NCBI GenBank assembly: GCA_029216955.1
Contig: JANAVB010016199.1
Location: 16,425,874-16,489,873, forward strand
Length of the DNA stretch: 64,000 bases
Reading direction: 5' to 3'
Source: Iris pallida
Taxonomy: Eukaryota; Streptophyta; Magnoliopsida; Asparagales; Iridaceae
The notes below the pieces were generated by a model. It did no database searches. It was not told where the DNA came from and worked only from the letters and a program-made list of their open reading frames with translations. Positions 23,260 to 36,443 of the stretch are shown piece after piece (the first letter of the stretch is position 1; every line of letters starts with the position of its first letter). The translations under genes were made by a program, and so were the position numbers.

Positions 23260-26200
23260 TTCTAATTCATAACTATTCCTTAAATTCGAAAAGGAGATCT
23301 ACTATTATCTTAATCTCCTTAAATTTTAATTCCTCAAAAATAGTTTATATCCTCCTCCTAGCCATTTTGTAACTACGAACTCCGAGGACTTCTACCCACC
23401 TTTGAACATACTACTCCCTCAAAGCTATATCACTAAAACTTGTAATCTTCCAACTACTTGCTAAAATTGCTACAAATAGATATCTTCTGCTTTTGGCCTC
23501 TATAATCCTCTCCTATCTATCAAATAACCCAAAATCTAACAATCAATAAATTTACACAAGTAGTTAAAAAATATTGGTAAATTCTAATAAGCATGACCAT
23601 TCGTCACTCTTCAATAGGAAGGACAGGAAGATAAGGAAAAATAATCGAGGGCGAAATGAAGTTTCCAGGGCGGTAGATTGTATCCATTGATACAGATAGA
23701 AAGAAAGTTTATGAGCCATTGACCTATTTTGCTACATTGGGCTACTCTAGTCTAGTCACTTGCTAAGTCAAAGAACCCTTCATTTCTTAGAGGGGCCTGC
23801 AATCCGTGCAATACAGAAGTTCCGTTCTCGAAATTCTGAACAGGTTCCAAAATAGAACGAAATTTGAGAAATTAAGATTGTGATTTTTCGTGGTTATTTA
23901 AACACACAAGCAAGGAATATAAATGCAATACAAAATCGTATCACGACTTTTAGGTAGATGGGATAATGATTACGGATAACCCTGCATTCTAAGAGGTGGA
24001 GACTACATAATAGGTATAGGGACCTATTTCAAAAAGTTCTGTTTTATAGTCCAAGTATGGTGGTATGCATGGATGGGTTTTTACTGGGTCTTAATGGGTT
24101 CCTGATCAATCGTTGGTTGGATGAACCTCGAATTTCAATCTATATGGACCGGTCAAGATTTCAATGATTAAACTACTTCTACTAGGTTAGGGTAACCTAG
24201 AATAGGTTTCTACCCAAGTGGTTGAGCTAGATGGGCGGTCGGATGGGTTAAATAGGTTCTGTAAGCCCTGAAGATGCGCCTTCCGTGGCTTTCGTGTTTA
24301 AGTAGCACGAGAAGACACAATTGAATGGCACACTAGTGACATGTACATAGTGGGCTTCGAGTAGACCACAACCATATATTGGGGTCGAAAGATTGGAGTC
24401 AAGATTGAGGCTCTAATGGAAGTCGAAAAGTATACGGGTATTATGGTAAGGGTTACAGCTAGTCCTTACGTCCTGAAAGTCGTACCATAAAAGAGAGTAC
24501 AAGGGGACGTGTTTGAGTGGGACAAGATATACCTAGATGAAGGTGGACTCGTCTAGATCTTGCATATGAAATTTGTTGAAAGGTAACAGCTAGTCTCGTG
24601 CTCCGAATATTAATGACACGACCGGGTACAAAAAATGATCTAAATGGAAAGTGGGAGTCCCTGGGGCACTAATTATCATCCTAATAAAATTATTCTAATC
24701 AATCGGTATTCCTCGTATATTCCAAAATTTTAGAAGGCTTACAGTCTACCGACCTTAGAGGCTAGGACATAGTTTTAAGAATAATAAGGTCAGAAGAATT
24801 CCAAATCCAGGTATTGTACCTCGACTCCTGGTAATAAAGAATAAGGTATGACGTAACGGAATACGGTAGATATAAGTCAAGTCAAGGATCGTTCCTCAAT
24901 AAATGAAAAACGAGTGTGTACAATGACACATGGTCGATAAAATAGAATGACCTACTCGTCCACAGTATACAAGAGTTATCGACGGGGTAACCAACTCTAA
25001 GGCACATCATATGAAGAGATTTCTAACAACTGAGTCGTAAATTCCTATTTGTGTCAGGCTGTCAGACTATTGTCACAAGAGTTGTAGTGATCATGCATTG
25101 CTGTTAACAACTGGTAGATCATAGTATGACAGGGTATTTAAGCTATGGTATTGGCTAAGCTAGTAACTGTGGTGTTCCAATACTAGTTAGGTCTTAATAA
25201 TAAAATCTATATAACTTGGGCAATATTTGTTAGAAACCAACCTCGGAGGAGTGTCTACCATAGTCACGGTAATTGGTTGTCCTTACCCTTGTCTACTCAT
25301 CTCATGTCTAACTGTGGGCTTTGGGTCGAGGAAGGGTTAGGTTTAGGCTTAAGGGTTGCTAGTTAAAGCAAGCTTCAAGCAAATAATTAGAGACTCGCAA
25401 CATTTGCTTCCTTGAGAATAAATAGCCTCCTAGGTTGTCATTTTGACTAAGGGTAAAACCCTAATCATTCTCAGGTTCAGATAGCTAGAAGGACCCAATA
25501 GCAGTTTGAGGGTCGAGAGGAGAACGAATAACTCAATCACATGGCTGGTCGATGGTAGCTACACTTGTGTATACAACTATCATAGCCATGGGGAATACTC
25601 TGTATCTCTCTACTAATTACAAGCCTTCGTCTTTCGAAATTAGTGAAAGGTAAAAACAACGAAGTGTTCAAGAAAGATGTCACTAAATACAATTACGTGA
25701 TTCAAAGGCGAATGTATAATTCAAGAGGAATTGTCAATGCAGTAGCGGATGAGATCCTAGAGACATCTACATCTCAGTCTACGTAGGTTAATCAGAGGGA
25801 GAGCGAATCGGGTGCACTACGGTTGATCAGACCGTAATACATCGATTCTGATTAGACAATATGTTAGTGGACGTCCCCAATAAACATATGCCTTGAATCA
25901 AGCTTGATAAAAGAGTAAGCTTGCAAAACTAGGCTTTGATAGCAACATTGGTCAAAATAGTCAAATTATAAGTATACAAGATTTTTGAAAGAAGGCACAA
26001 GTAGTTCGAGTTTTGTGAGAATCAAAAATTTACCAGGTGTTCTTGCTTATACAATCTTCCTACTATTTTCTTATCCAAGGCCTTGGTCGACTAATGGGTT
26101 ATGGACCTCAAAATTCTATATTCTAGGTAAACCTATTAGTGTCAATCAATATCCTCGTCAATAGGTCACAAGGACCATGGAATGCTAGATCGGGAGACGT

Positions 26201-27272
26201 GCTACCCAACTTATAAAACTTCCACTAATATTGGCTTCGGGTCTTATGGGACATACATGGCATGGTCCTATCCTCCATAGTATCCTAAACTTGTAATCTC
26301 GTCTGAAGTCATTTCACCGAGAGTTATGCCTCGCCCGTATACTCGGGCTGTGGTAAACCCTTAGATTCGTGATTTCAGGGTGATATGCTATCCGATACTC
26401 TACCTTATATTGACACAAGGGTGACTACGGTCAAAAGGGAACCACTAGCTATTGTTTAGCAATATTCTATTACCTATATTTTCTTAAACCAATTTCAACT
26501 CTAGGGATCGTGCCTCACCAGTGCGCTGCTGGCTGCAGTGAATACATAGTCTCCCTAATTCAAATAAATGGCGACAGTGCGCTGCTGTCCTGCCATTATC
26601 TGTTAACTAACATTCTTTTAACTATATCCGTAAAAATTTATGAGCTCCTAGAGATTCAAACATGTTGACTAGGAAATAAAGCGTAAGCACTATCAGTCAC
26701 AACCCTTAAAATAAAAGGTGAACAAGGAGGAAAATAATTGAAGACAAAGAAATACAAACATCCTAGTATCTATTTCATATGTATTCAAATCATGGAGGAA
26801 AAACTTGAATCGAAACTAACTCGATGTTCGTATATGGGTAACATAATAAAATTTTTATAAAATAATAATTCTTAGGCAAAATAAGAACTAAATAGGCAAT
26901 TCGGACTAATATATGAGGATGATATCTAAAGAGGCAAAGAGGAGAAATTGAACAATTTATCGTGGTTAGATCATTTATTCTATAAAGCCCTGTCTCACCA
27001 AGTGAATAATCTATCCATATTGGATCATATCGTCATATCAAGAGGAATTGTGTACCTATGGAGATCTGACAACTATCAAAATTAATAACTTCTTATCTAA
27101 ATTGTATGGCCTAGACTACCCATCGGTAAATTTGTATAAGGGACTCCTAGTCCTAGTCATTCTCTTAAATTAAATTAATCCTAATCCGTGAATGAGCATT
27201 TTCTAGTCGCAGGCTCGCAATAGTACAACTAACTTAAGTACTATCACGAGTTCGCATGATTTGCGAAAACAG

Positions 27273-27297
27273 ACCTGCATGGGCCACCACAAAAACT
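27273..27297 (-). promoter_or_regulatory. Presumed primer-binding region of element D
   Basis: Reverse complement AGTTTTTGTGGTGGCCCATG directly follows the 5' LTR; same phrase as in A (4356) and B (33155). Confidence 0.55.
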
Positions 27298-27811
27298 TGT
27301 CACGACTCGCACCCATTTTTTTTCGGATACGAAACGTGTCCAAGCCAGCCTATGCCGCAGTATCGACGGTAGAACGCTGTATAACCATAATGCTCAAAAT
27401 CACAAATAATGCCCATTCACAAAATTAATTTAAACTTATAATATTCCTATGTTTTATATTTGCAGAAAATATAAACTTGTACAAATATTGGAATGACTAC
27501 AACTCAGCTATCTAGCTAGTCTCTAAGATTTTCGTCTACATGTACACCCGAACTCCCCATGCTAAGTGAATCAACGACTAACCTTAAAAATATTAGTTTC
27601 CAGTCAGGAATGGAATGAGTACAATTCACTGAATGCAGTTCCAATATATGAAAATGACTATACGACAGAGGTTAGCCTTTAGACATATGATTTGAAAAAT
27701 AACACAAAAGACAAATAAAACTAAACAAAGAAAAACAGTAAATAAAGACAATACTCATCGACTGACTGATATACCTTTGATATGTGATCGGTCTCGGGAC
27801 AATTATACGAC

Positions 27812-28046
27812 ACTATCTACACTGTCTAAAGTTACACTGTCTATACTGTCTAAAGTTACACTGTCTACATTGTATAAAGTTACACTGTCTACATTGAATA
27901 ATGCAATAAAGAAATCACTGTTTACACTGTCTACTTTATAATAATAAATTACTGCTTACACTGTCTACTTTGTAATAAGAAATCACTGTCTACACTATCT
28001 TCTTTGTAATAATAAATTAATGTCTACACCGTCTACACTGTCTAAG
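27812..28046. repeat. ACACTGTCTA minisatellite in right LTR of D
   Basis: Counterpart of 20455-20700 with slightly different unit count and spacing. Confidence 0.75.
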
Positions 28047-29722
28047 GTCAGATCACACATCGTTGGTACTTCACCCTCCCTACACAACAAGGAATAAAAT
28101 TAACATAAAAATAAAATCACATATCTATCGAATAAGCACTGATGCATAGTAAAGATCAATACTGAAAACAAACAATAAACTGTACTCGCCTGTGGTCCTT
28201 TGTTGGTAAAATCGATAGTCCAAACCACTCAGTGTGCCAGAAAAGTCAAAACTCGTACAAAAGTCTCCAGATGCTGAAATAGACATTACCAATGTTCTCA
28301 GAATAGTCAAATTAGCAAGGATTGTCTGTCCTTAAGTCCAATTCTGGACACAGGGACAAAACGGTAATTTTTGATCAAAACGATGTCCGCCGTTGGACCC
28401 GCTTTGCACCAAAAATTGTGCCAGAGTCAATGGTCTCTAAAGTCATCAAACTATATGTCTACAGATTCGTTTTGATGATATGAACCCAACCTTATGTCCA
28501 GAATTGGATTCCGGCGAGCCGTGCACAAAATTGTCCGTTGAGTCGGACCGTGGGACCCGCAAAACGACGATCTGATCAACTGCCTCAGAATTGGACCAAA
28601 CTTGGCATACAGGACCAGAAAAATGATACGGTCCTGCTGGCATAAGTTTTGTCTCGATCTGACGAGCATGCACAAAGTAATTGAGAAATTTGCACAGAGG
28701 CTGATACGGTAAATTTCGACGGATACGCATCAAATTCGTCGCGCACACGCGACCAATTTGAATTTCGTCAAAGCCCACACGTCTACGAAGCCGTTATGCA
28801 CCTTTTGATGCTTTCAATTCGTGAACACGTCGCCCGGATTGGCGGGACGCACGTCGTATCGAAGGTTTTTCATTATTTTTAATATTTTAAAACAGATTTT
28901 TTGCCAAATTGGGAATCCGATTTCTCGACGTACCGTCATCGAAATCGACTTCCGTAACTTGGGCTGCAGATACCTATAGGTTGTCTAGGACTGATTTCAA
29001 ATAGATTTCTAATTATCGCTACGGCTTAGCGGCAATTTGCCTTCCAATATGGGTGTTTGGACTGTTACATGTCCTGTTTCCAAACAGGTTTTTCGGCAAC
29101 TTCAACTAAATTTATCTCGAGTATCGGGTCACTAGAATTTAAACTAGTTAATAGGGATTAGAGAGGGTTATATCAAGATCGTGCCAGAATTTACGGGACT
29201 CAAAATGATCGAACGATCACTGAGATATGGTGCTCCGAAGTTGGCTCTTCGCTCTGCTATCGCTGCTGTCATGTTCTGTGCGCACGCGCGTGCTGGCGCT
29301 GCCATGGCACTCCGGCCGGCCGGCGGTGGCCCTCGACGGTGCGCGTGGCTGGAGGTGCCGCCCAGGGAAGAGGAAGGTTGGCGTGGGTTAGGGTTTGATA
29401 GTTGTATCGATTTGTTCTTCCTTCAACTCTCGGTCTCATATTTATATATATACATAACTGTATATATAAACCACGTTCTCGGCTGGGCTGGGCACTCCTA
29501 TACGCGGGTTTGGGGATAGCTTAAATTTGTTTTTTTTTTCTTTTAACCCTTTTCTTTTTTTTTCTATTGTTTTCTTTTATTTTTTCTTTTTCTCTTTCTT
29601 TATCAATAACCATGCATATATATGTATATATTTATATATGTATTCTATATATTCATATATACACCAATAATATCTATAAAAATCCAAATAAAACTCATTA
29701 TTATCCATTCCTAGTGCCTGCC

Positions 29723-29724
<2 letters not shown>

Positions 29725-29796
<72 letters not shown>
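29725..29796. repeat. (TA)n microsatellite in right LTR of D
   Basis: Pure TA run followed by TGACTATATAATAATA. The homologous site in element F carries LINE-3. Confidence 0.95.
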
Positions 29797-29798
<2 letters not shown>

Positions 29799-30493
29799 CT
29801 ATATAATAATATTTAATTGACAAAAATTAATATAACCAATAATAATAAAATAATATTATATAATATTAACATCAATAAAATAATAATAATAATAATAACA
29901 AATTCAATAACTCAATAATGGTGTATATGCCATTGCGTACAGTCCAATAATCCTCAGAATATACAAGGACCTATTTTATACCAATATCCTTGAATATCAA
30001 CCAATAATGATATTATAATATTTAACTTACGAATACTTAGAAATTATTCATTAAATCATTAAAACAGAATACCACCCACTCATCAAAATACATCAACACG
30101 CATGTCATCGGACGTCCCGCGTGACTATATGGGCTTGGGCTTGTCTTGGGTCCTATCTGGACTAATTCGGTACAATCCGATTCCCTAAAGCTCAATAATA
30201 TAAATAAGTCTTTGATAAGGGTTAAGTCACAATTTGGCCTAGTTTTCCTAGTTAGGACGTCACTATGGCTCGGCCTTCCCTACCAGGGCTAATACACTAG
30301 TCAAAGCACGCCTTTGCACTATCCGTGCCACGATTTCTAGTTACCTTGTACCCCAAAACTCCACTATGGCTAAGTCATCTATCGTAATAATTAATTAAGT
30401 AATTATTTATAAAAATTCTAAAAATCACCATTTAATTTAAATAAATAAATAAAAATATATTAACAAAATTTCGAGAAGAGGGGTTATACCTCT

Positions 30494-30585
30494 CTTGCAC
30501 TCTTAATTTTAAATTGCCTATTAGCAAACATTTTGTGCTTGATGAGTTAGCTTGACCTTATTAATCCCCCTCAAGGGTGCTTACA
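30494..30585 (+). repeat. Right LTR of element C, second part
   Basis: CTTGCACTCTTAATTTTAAA...GGGTGCTTACA matches the end of the left LTR of C (13323-13414). The preceding CCTCT (30489-30493) is the target duplication of D. Confidence 0.88.
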
Positions 30586-31915
30586 AACGACATCCCACCA
30601 CATTCATCGTCGCCTGAACACCACTATCACCGCCTCCCCACAGCCAGCACCACCACCCACCTAGTCTAAACCAACGACATCCCACCGACAAGCCCACTCA
30701 CCCAAGTTCTTTGTTGCCAGCCCTCAACCTCGTCGACTCTGCTAGGTCGTGCCAGCGCCAGCGCTGGTGAGCTCTACCTTGTCGCGTGCCCGGAACCCGA
30801 ACCCTGACGTCCAGCTCCGTCTATGTCTTCTAGACCCCTCCAGATCTGCGCATTGGGCAACGACATCATCGTCACCGCCTCTTTGGTCCTCTCCTCTATC
30901 GCATTCCTCCTCTGGGACCAGATTACCATCGTTCTTCGTCTCCAGATCTTGTGTGCTTCTCCTTCACGCTTAAGATAGTGCTGCCGTAGTGCTCCAAAAC
31001 CGGTGGCCTTCGGATCTGGTGCTCTACTGCCACTGTCGTCTTCCTTCCAGTGACCGCGAGCTATCCTCGTTCGGCGACGAGACTCCAATGCCATACGACC
31101 GCCATGGTGCTCCAGATCCTACCAGATCTACCATGAGCGTCGCCACCTAGTCGTGCAAAGCCCTAGCCACCTCCAGATCCAGTACCGGCAATGAGGCAGA
31201 CTGCCAGATCCATCATTTCTGTAGCCGATCTCGGTCGCAGTGCTAGCATCGGCCATCCCTACACTTCGTCCGACGTGCATCGACTTCCAGTTGCTGTCAG
31301 TGCCGCCATGAGCGCCTTCTCTCCGAATCCCTACTCTGGTGAGCCAACGAACCTCTATTGAACCCTTTTCTCCTTCTTCTTCTTCTTCTTTCTCTCTCGT
31401 GCACTTCTTCTTCCCCTTTATTTCTTTTCTTTCTCGAAGAGTAGAGAAGCTGCTGCTTCTCTCTGTCCTTCGTTTTAAGATTTTAAAATCTTAACAGGCT
31501 TGGGTTTCTAGCTGATAGCCTGGAAATTTAGATTTTGGCAGTTTGATTAATTACTCGTTGTGGGCTTGGGCGTCAAGCCCAATAATCTGTGTTAATTTGC
31601 TGGACTGGGTCCAGAGGCCAGGTAACCTGTATATTATATTGTAATATTAATAATATTGGGATGAGCTTGGAGCACAACAATCTAATAATTCTATTTTTAG
31701 GGCTGGGTTTGGATCCTAATAAATAGCTATTTATTATTATTAGTATATTTGTATATCAAATAATTGTATATAAATTATTTTTCTAAAATTATTATTCAAA
31801 AGTCTTTAAATTAGTTTCAATATTAATGTAGTATGTTATCTAGTATAAATCATATTTGCCAAAAGTTATGACTTAGCTTAAATACACATCATTGGTTCTT
31901 TGGCCTTTATACATA

Positions 31916-31990
<75 letters not shown>

Positions 31991-33154
31991 TGTGTATATA
32001 AGCTTTCAAAATAAAGTATGTTATAAATAATGGGGGTCTTTGCGCTTCTATGAAAATAAAATTTTTATTGGAATTATTTCTAACAAAGGTTTCTATTTTG
32101 GAATTTTATATAGTATTCCTTATAAGTTTCTAAAATGATATCATATTTATTCCTAAATATTGATTTATCAATCTAAATTATTTTCAAGTCCTAGCTATTA
32201 TAATATTCTTTTCTTGCTAGCATTATCTATATCATTGATTAGTAATATTGTTAATCTTTATAAATAGTTAGTGGTATTATAAATAGCTAGTTTAAGGATA
32301 GTTAGCTAATAGATAGCTAGATAATGTCATTATTGGAATTGAACTGTTCTTGCCCTATTCTAGGAGGACTTTGAGACTCTTTGATTTGGAAGGTCAAAGG
32401 CAATCTATGATTTTGACTCATTTACTTCATGTCATGGTCTTTTCATGTCAGCCACATTGTTTACACGATTATCATATGCTTCTGGTTCTGGTACTTATCA
32501 TGTTCATGATCTTTACTTATATCTGGGGAAGGGAAAATACTACAGTATGTGACCAAAGCCCAACTTAGGATTCATGTTGATAGCTTAGGTCTCACATCGT
32601 GCATGTGAAATTCTAAGCCGTACAATTTTGTGCTTATTCATGATCTTTTCCTACCCGATCACATATTCTAGTAGCTATTTCAAATCACATGTCAAGATTT
32701 TTTGCTACATATTTCATGTTCAGTTTAGATTATGCATTTACTTTCATGTTCATTCTCTTAGTTGCATTTTTACTTGTTCACATGCTATACTTGTTTCATT
32801 ATTGTAGAATATACTTTGCTCCGCTCTTAACTGGATATGTTGCTGGTGAAGTTGAGACTATGTATTCTACATTTAAGGGCAGGAGCCTGAGACTTTAGTT
32901 GAGCAGGACGTTACTATGACTCGGTACCTAGGAGTTGCTTTTGACATATAAAATTTAGTTTTATTTTGTATAATAGATTGTACTTTTGGACATTGTATTT
33001 TGATAAACTTTGGGAATGTAATAGATGCTGTGATCTGGATTTTATCTTATCTTGTGAAGTTTCTTAGATACTTAGTACAACTTACTATATTGAATCTACA
33101 ACGTAGACTGGGCGAGTCTGACTCGTATCTGATTATTCGGGAGTGGTCGTGACA
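30586..33154 (+). repeat. Left LTR of element B, second part
   Basis: Colinear with 39730-42256 in the right LTR: a GC-rich block (30600-31340), then AT-rich text, ending GGTCGTGACA. The block yields Pro/Ser/Arg-rich frames on both strands that differ between the two LTRs and are not genes. Confidence 0.88.
31925..31988. repeat. (GA)n microsatellite private to the left LTR of B
   Basis: About 32 GA units between CTTTATACATAAAGAGAA and GTGTGTATATAAGC. The right LTR (41067-41095) reads TTTATACCTAAAGGGTGTGT with no GA run. Confidence 0.95.
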
Positions 33155-33180
33155 CGTTTTTAGTGGTGGCCCATGCGGGT
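33155..33180 (+). promoter_or_regulatory. Presumed primer-binding region of element B
   Basis: CGTTTTTAGTGGTGGCCCAT directly after the left LTR; shares TGGTGGCCCATGC with A and D. Confidence 0.55.
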
Positions 33181-34540
33181 CAGTCTAATGGTACTTAGAA
33201 TTAGAGTACCATTGGGAACCTGCAACATAGGATTGTTCAATCACAGCTTAGACCGATTGTATGATTATACATATTTACTATTTGTGTCTTTCTAAGTATT
33301 ATTTTCATGTCTCTATTAGTTTCCAAAATCCTCTAGAGTCAAGGCCAATTACTCTTTTAGAAATTTTGACTCCTCCTTTAGCAAACATCTCATCAATGAT
33401 TAATTTTTCAAGCCCTCCAAATTCCTTTGATAGTTTGTTAGACTACTTCAGTTTGACTTCTTTGATCAATTCAAAATATTCTACCATAGAGCCGTAGACT
33501 AACTACTTAGCCCAATTTGCCCATCTAATTCTCCAAACTTTTGTTGACCATAAGGAATTATTTCTTCAAAATAATTCTGGTATAGTTCAATGTCCCTTAG
33601 TAACTCTCTAGAGACAGAAATATTTTTTATAGTCAGAGACATGTTTGATTAAATCCATAAGTTTATGTCCTCAATCCATTAAATATGGAAAGGTCGGAGA
33701 ATAGATACTCTTCTTGATTTTAGTCATTTTTCCTCTACTGGTAAGTGATCCTTTGATTCTCAAAGATATAAATCTGAAGAACAATTACTTATACTGGTAA
33801 ATCTCCTTATTTTCTAAAGGACGGATAATGTCACTTTATATCATGATTAGGACTTTTAGAACTCATTTTGAATTTTTATAAACTCCTTTGGAATTCCTAT
33901 GGATAAAGTCGAGAAATATTCGACAACCTACTATAGCTTAGTAGATGCGCACTGTAGTCATTTATCTGGATTATGGAAACGGTAGGTTCATTGCAGCCAG
34001 CTGCATACTGGCGAGGCATGGACTCTAAGTTAAAATAATTACAGATATTCATATGTTCTCGGATATTATTGAGGCTAAGTCCTAAATTCATAATATTTGA
34101 TCTTTTGAGTTGTTTCGACAATATGGGATAAATTTGATATAATATTCTGTAATCTATCATTATTTGAGTCATGGAACCAAAGGTTCACTGCAGCCAGATG
34201 TACACTATACCGCGGGATGTAAACTCTAGGCAAAGTGATTTTGGATATGTATGGTTTTCAGATACTATTAAGACTAAATCTATGTTATATACCATGATTG
34301 GCCACTTATCGCCATCGAGGAGAAATTATCTTGATTTGTTTAAATTTTTGTCTTATTTAAAATCTCAGTATCCGATCCAAGTTTCAGAAATCATTTCCAT
34401 TACCAAATGTTTCCTATAGAATTTTTTTAATTTTTCTAGAACTCATTAGGACTATTCTTTCCACCCCTATTGGCCCAATCTCTTTCACGATTTGACTTTA
34501 GTGAATTGCATGTATTTTGTTATTTCCATATTTTGATAGC
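33181..34540 (+). other. Degenerate interior of element B, 5' side
   Basis: I do not recognise a protein family here. The frame through 33320-33495 (FQNPLESRPITLLEI... and FDSLLDYFSLTSLIN) looks like real coding composition, continues past a stop with AQFAHLILQTFVDHKELFLQ, and decays. A second coding-like stretch lies at 34171-34419 (VNSRQSDFGYVWFSDT, LDLFKFLSYLKSQYPI). Between them about 120 bp is duplicated in tandem ~195 bp apart (33958-34080 and 34153-34276; both contain GGTTCA(T/C)TGCAGCCAG). This may be a ruined gag or a captured sequence. There is no RT, protease or integrase motif. Confidence 0.35.
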
Positions 34541-34745
<205 letters not shown>

Positions 34746-34748
<3 letters not shown>

Positions 34749-36368
34749 AATGGCTAGAGCCTTCATTGAAAATAGAAGAAGATAGGTTGGAACCGGGAGA
34801 TAGCCCAAGTTCCTACATAAGGGAGGGTGTAACCCTTAACAAACATCCTGACGCAAAGCGTCATAAACCTAATTGACATTTTCTTTTTCTTTTTTTTCGA
34901 AATAATTGAAACAGATATTCGAAAAAGTTCGAATTACGAAATTTTCGAAACGACGTTTCAAAACCTCGAAACCAAACATCGGTTAGGAAAACAAGCGGGG
35001 GGGGGTGTGTGGGCTCGAAGCCCGAGGGGGGGAAACACTACATGTGGGGGGGGGATGGGCCAGCGCTCTGCCCGATGGGGTGAGCGCGCGGCTCAAGGAG
35101 CCTTGAACCCCACCCCGTCACACATCTCGGAACTGTGGCGCCGGCGAGGGAGCCCGGAGCTCCTGCGAAGGCCTGTCCGAAGAGGGGGGAGGCAGGGGAG
35201 AGCAGGGAGGGCAGGCGACCGGGAGGGGGACCTCCGACGTCGGACCCAGACGGAGACGAGGCGCCGGAGGCAGCGGAGGAGCGCCGGAAGAGGCGAAGGA
35301 CGGGGGAAGGAAGAAGGAAGGGGATGACGACCGCCGAGAGAAAATGGAGAGGGCACGTCCGGCTAGCTGGGAGGACCTACCACCGGTGGTGGGGGTCTTC
35401 CTGCTGGAGCCGAAGAGAGCGCCTGGGACCGCCAGCAGGTGGGAGCTGGGAGGGGCCGCTATCGCCGCGGGGGGGGGGAACTGAACCTAGCCGACGGCTT
35501 CACAGCCGCCGCGGCCGACGAGGGTGGCTCACTAGGGATGGGCGCCGCCGCTGAGAGGGGAGCACGGAGGCCAGAGAGCGCCATGGGGGGACTGAGGCAG
35601 GAGGAGGGGGAGGAGCTCCCGCGTGGCCTGCGACAGAGGGGGGAGGGAGGAGACGCCGCCTGACCATCCTGCCAGGGACGCGAGAGGCGTTGGGGGGGCA
35701 GCGCCGGCGAGAAGCAGCCGAAGGGTGCCGCACGTCCGTCTGACGCCGAGGAGGGGGAAGGGGGAGTGGGGGGCGCCGACGAGTAGATCAACGGCAAAGG
35801 GAGAGCCGGATGGGGGTCCGTCGCTGGGGAAGGAAGGTGGAGGGGTGGCGCCTGCCGAGGGCCGACGAGGAGCTCAGCCGGGGGGCGGAGGGAAGACGTG
35901 GCTAAGTTGGGCCACCGCGGGGGCGAGCGGAGGGTGACTGCCGAGGGCAACCCAAGGGGGGCGGCGAGCGGGGTGCACGCCGGAGCGGGGAAGGGAGATT
36001 GGGGAAAGTCGGGGGGACCGAGGGGGCGGCGAAGACCGCGCTGGGGGAGGCCAGAGGATGGTGGGGGCCGGGGAGGCACCTGGGGGAGAGGCAGGAGGTC
36101 GACGCCGTCGACGAGCATGACGACGACAGCGGCGAGGACGGCCGCACTGCGGGCTAGCGACGGTGAGCAGCCGTGCTAGGGGCGAGGCGGAGGGGGCAAC
36201 CACGCGGGGATCGTGGTTGTGACGGGGAGTGGGTGGGGCTCCGAAGAGGAGGGGGCTCCACTGCCATCCGGCCGCCCCGCCGGGGAAGGAGGCCTGTCCC
36301 GCCCACCACCCAAGGAAGAGGAGCGGTGGGGGAGCCCAATGGAAGGTCGGGCGAGATCTCTCCATCCC

Positions 36369-36370
<2 letters not shown>
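34746..36370 (-). mobile_element. LINE-1: 1.6-kb GC-rich LINE derivative without ORF2
   Basis: Bounded on both sides by TA microsatellite. On the minus strand it starts CCGGGATGGAGAGATCTCGC, like the 5' ends of LINE-2 and LINE-3 (GGGATG...). It continues as a very GC-rich, Pro/Ser-rich ORF1-like region (36340-35000), then drops sharply to AT-rich 3' text ending TTTTCAATGAAGGCTCTAGC and CATTGTTTA before (TA)n. A 219-codon frame (36118-35459) begins MLVDGVDLLPLPQVPP. There is no endonuclease or RT. It could be an internally deleted LINE or a trans-mobilised short family; the precise ends favour retrotransposition of this short form or of a full copy later deleted. Confidence 0.6.

Positions 36371-36440
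<70 letters not shown>
36371..36440. repeat. (TA)n tract shared by the 5' ends of LINE-1 and LINE-2
   Basis: 35 TA units between two divergent LINE copies lying head to head. Confidence 0.95.

Positions 36441-36443
<3 letters not shown>

Larger units (their letters stand above)
23225..27297 (-). other. Non-coding interior of element D
   Basis: 4073 bp without open frames on either strand and without recognisable gag, RT or integrase motifs. On the minus strand the first ~90 bases (27297 downwards) match the leader of element A (TGCGAACTCGTG...TACTTAAGTTAG and GCGAGCCTGCG, compare 4395-4450), so A and D share their 5' untranslated region. Confidence 0.7.
27298..30488 (-). repeat. Right (5') LTR of element D
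   Basis: Partner of 19943-23224; by eye about 87% identical over 28340-28530. Terminal TACA has become TATA. Contains a TA tract at 29725-29796 where the left LTR has only a few units (about 22510-22524). Confidence 0.9.

Noticed and set aside
26518..26595. Repeated CAGTGCGCTGCTG phrase in the interior of D
   Set aside because: Only two short copies; too little to call a functional element.
30774..31094. Frames in the GC-rich block of element B LTRs (also 39873-40498)
   Set aside because: The frames are not preserved between the two LTRs; the block is probably LTR leader sequence.
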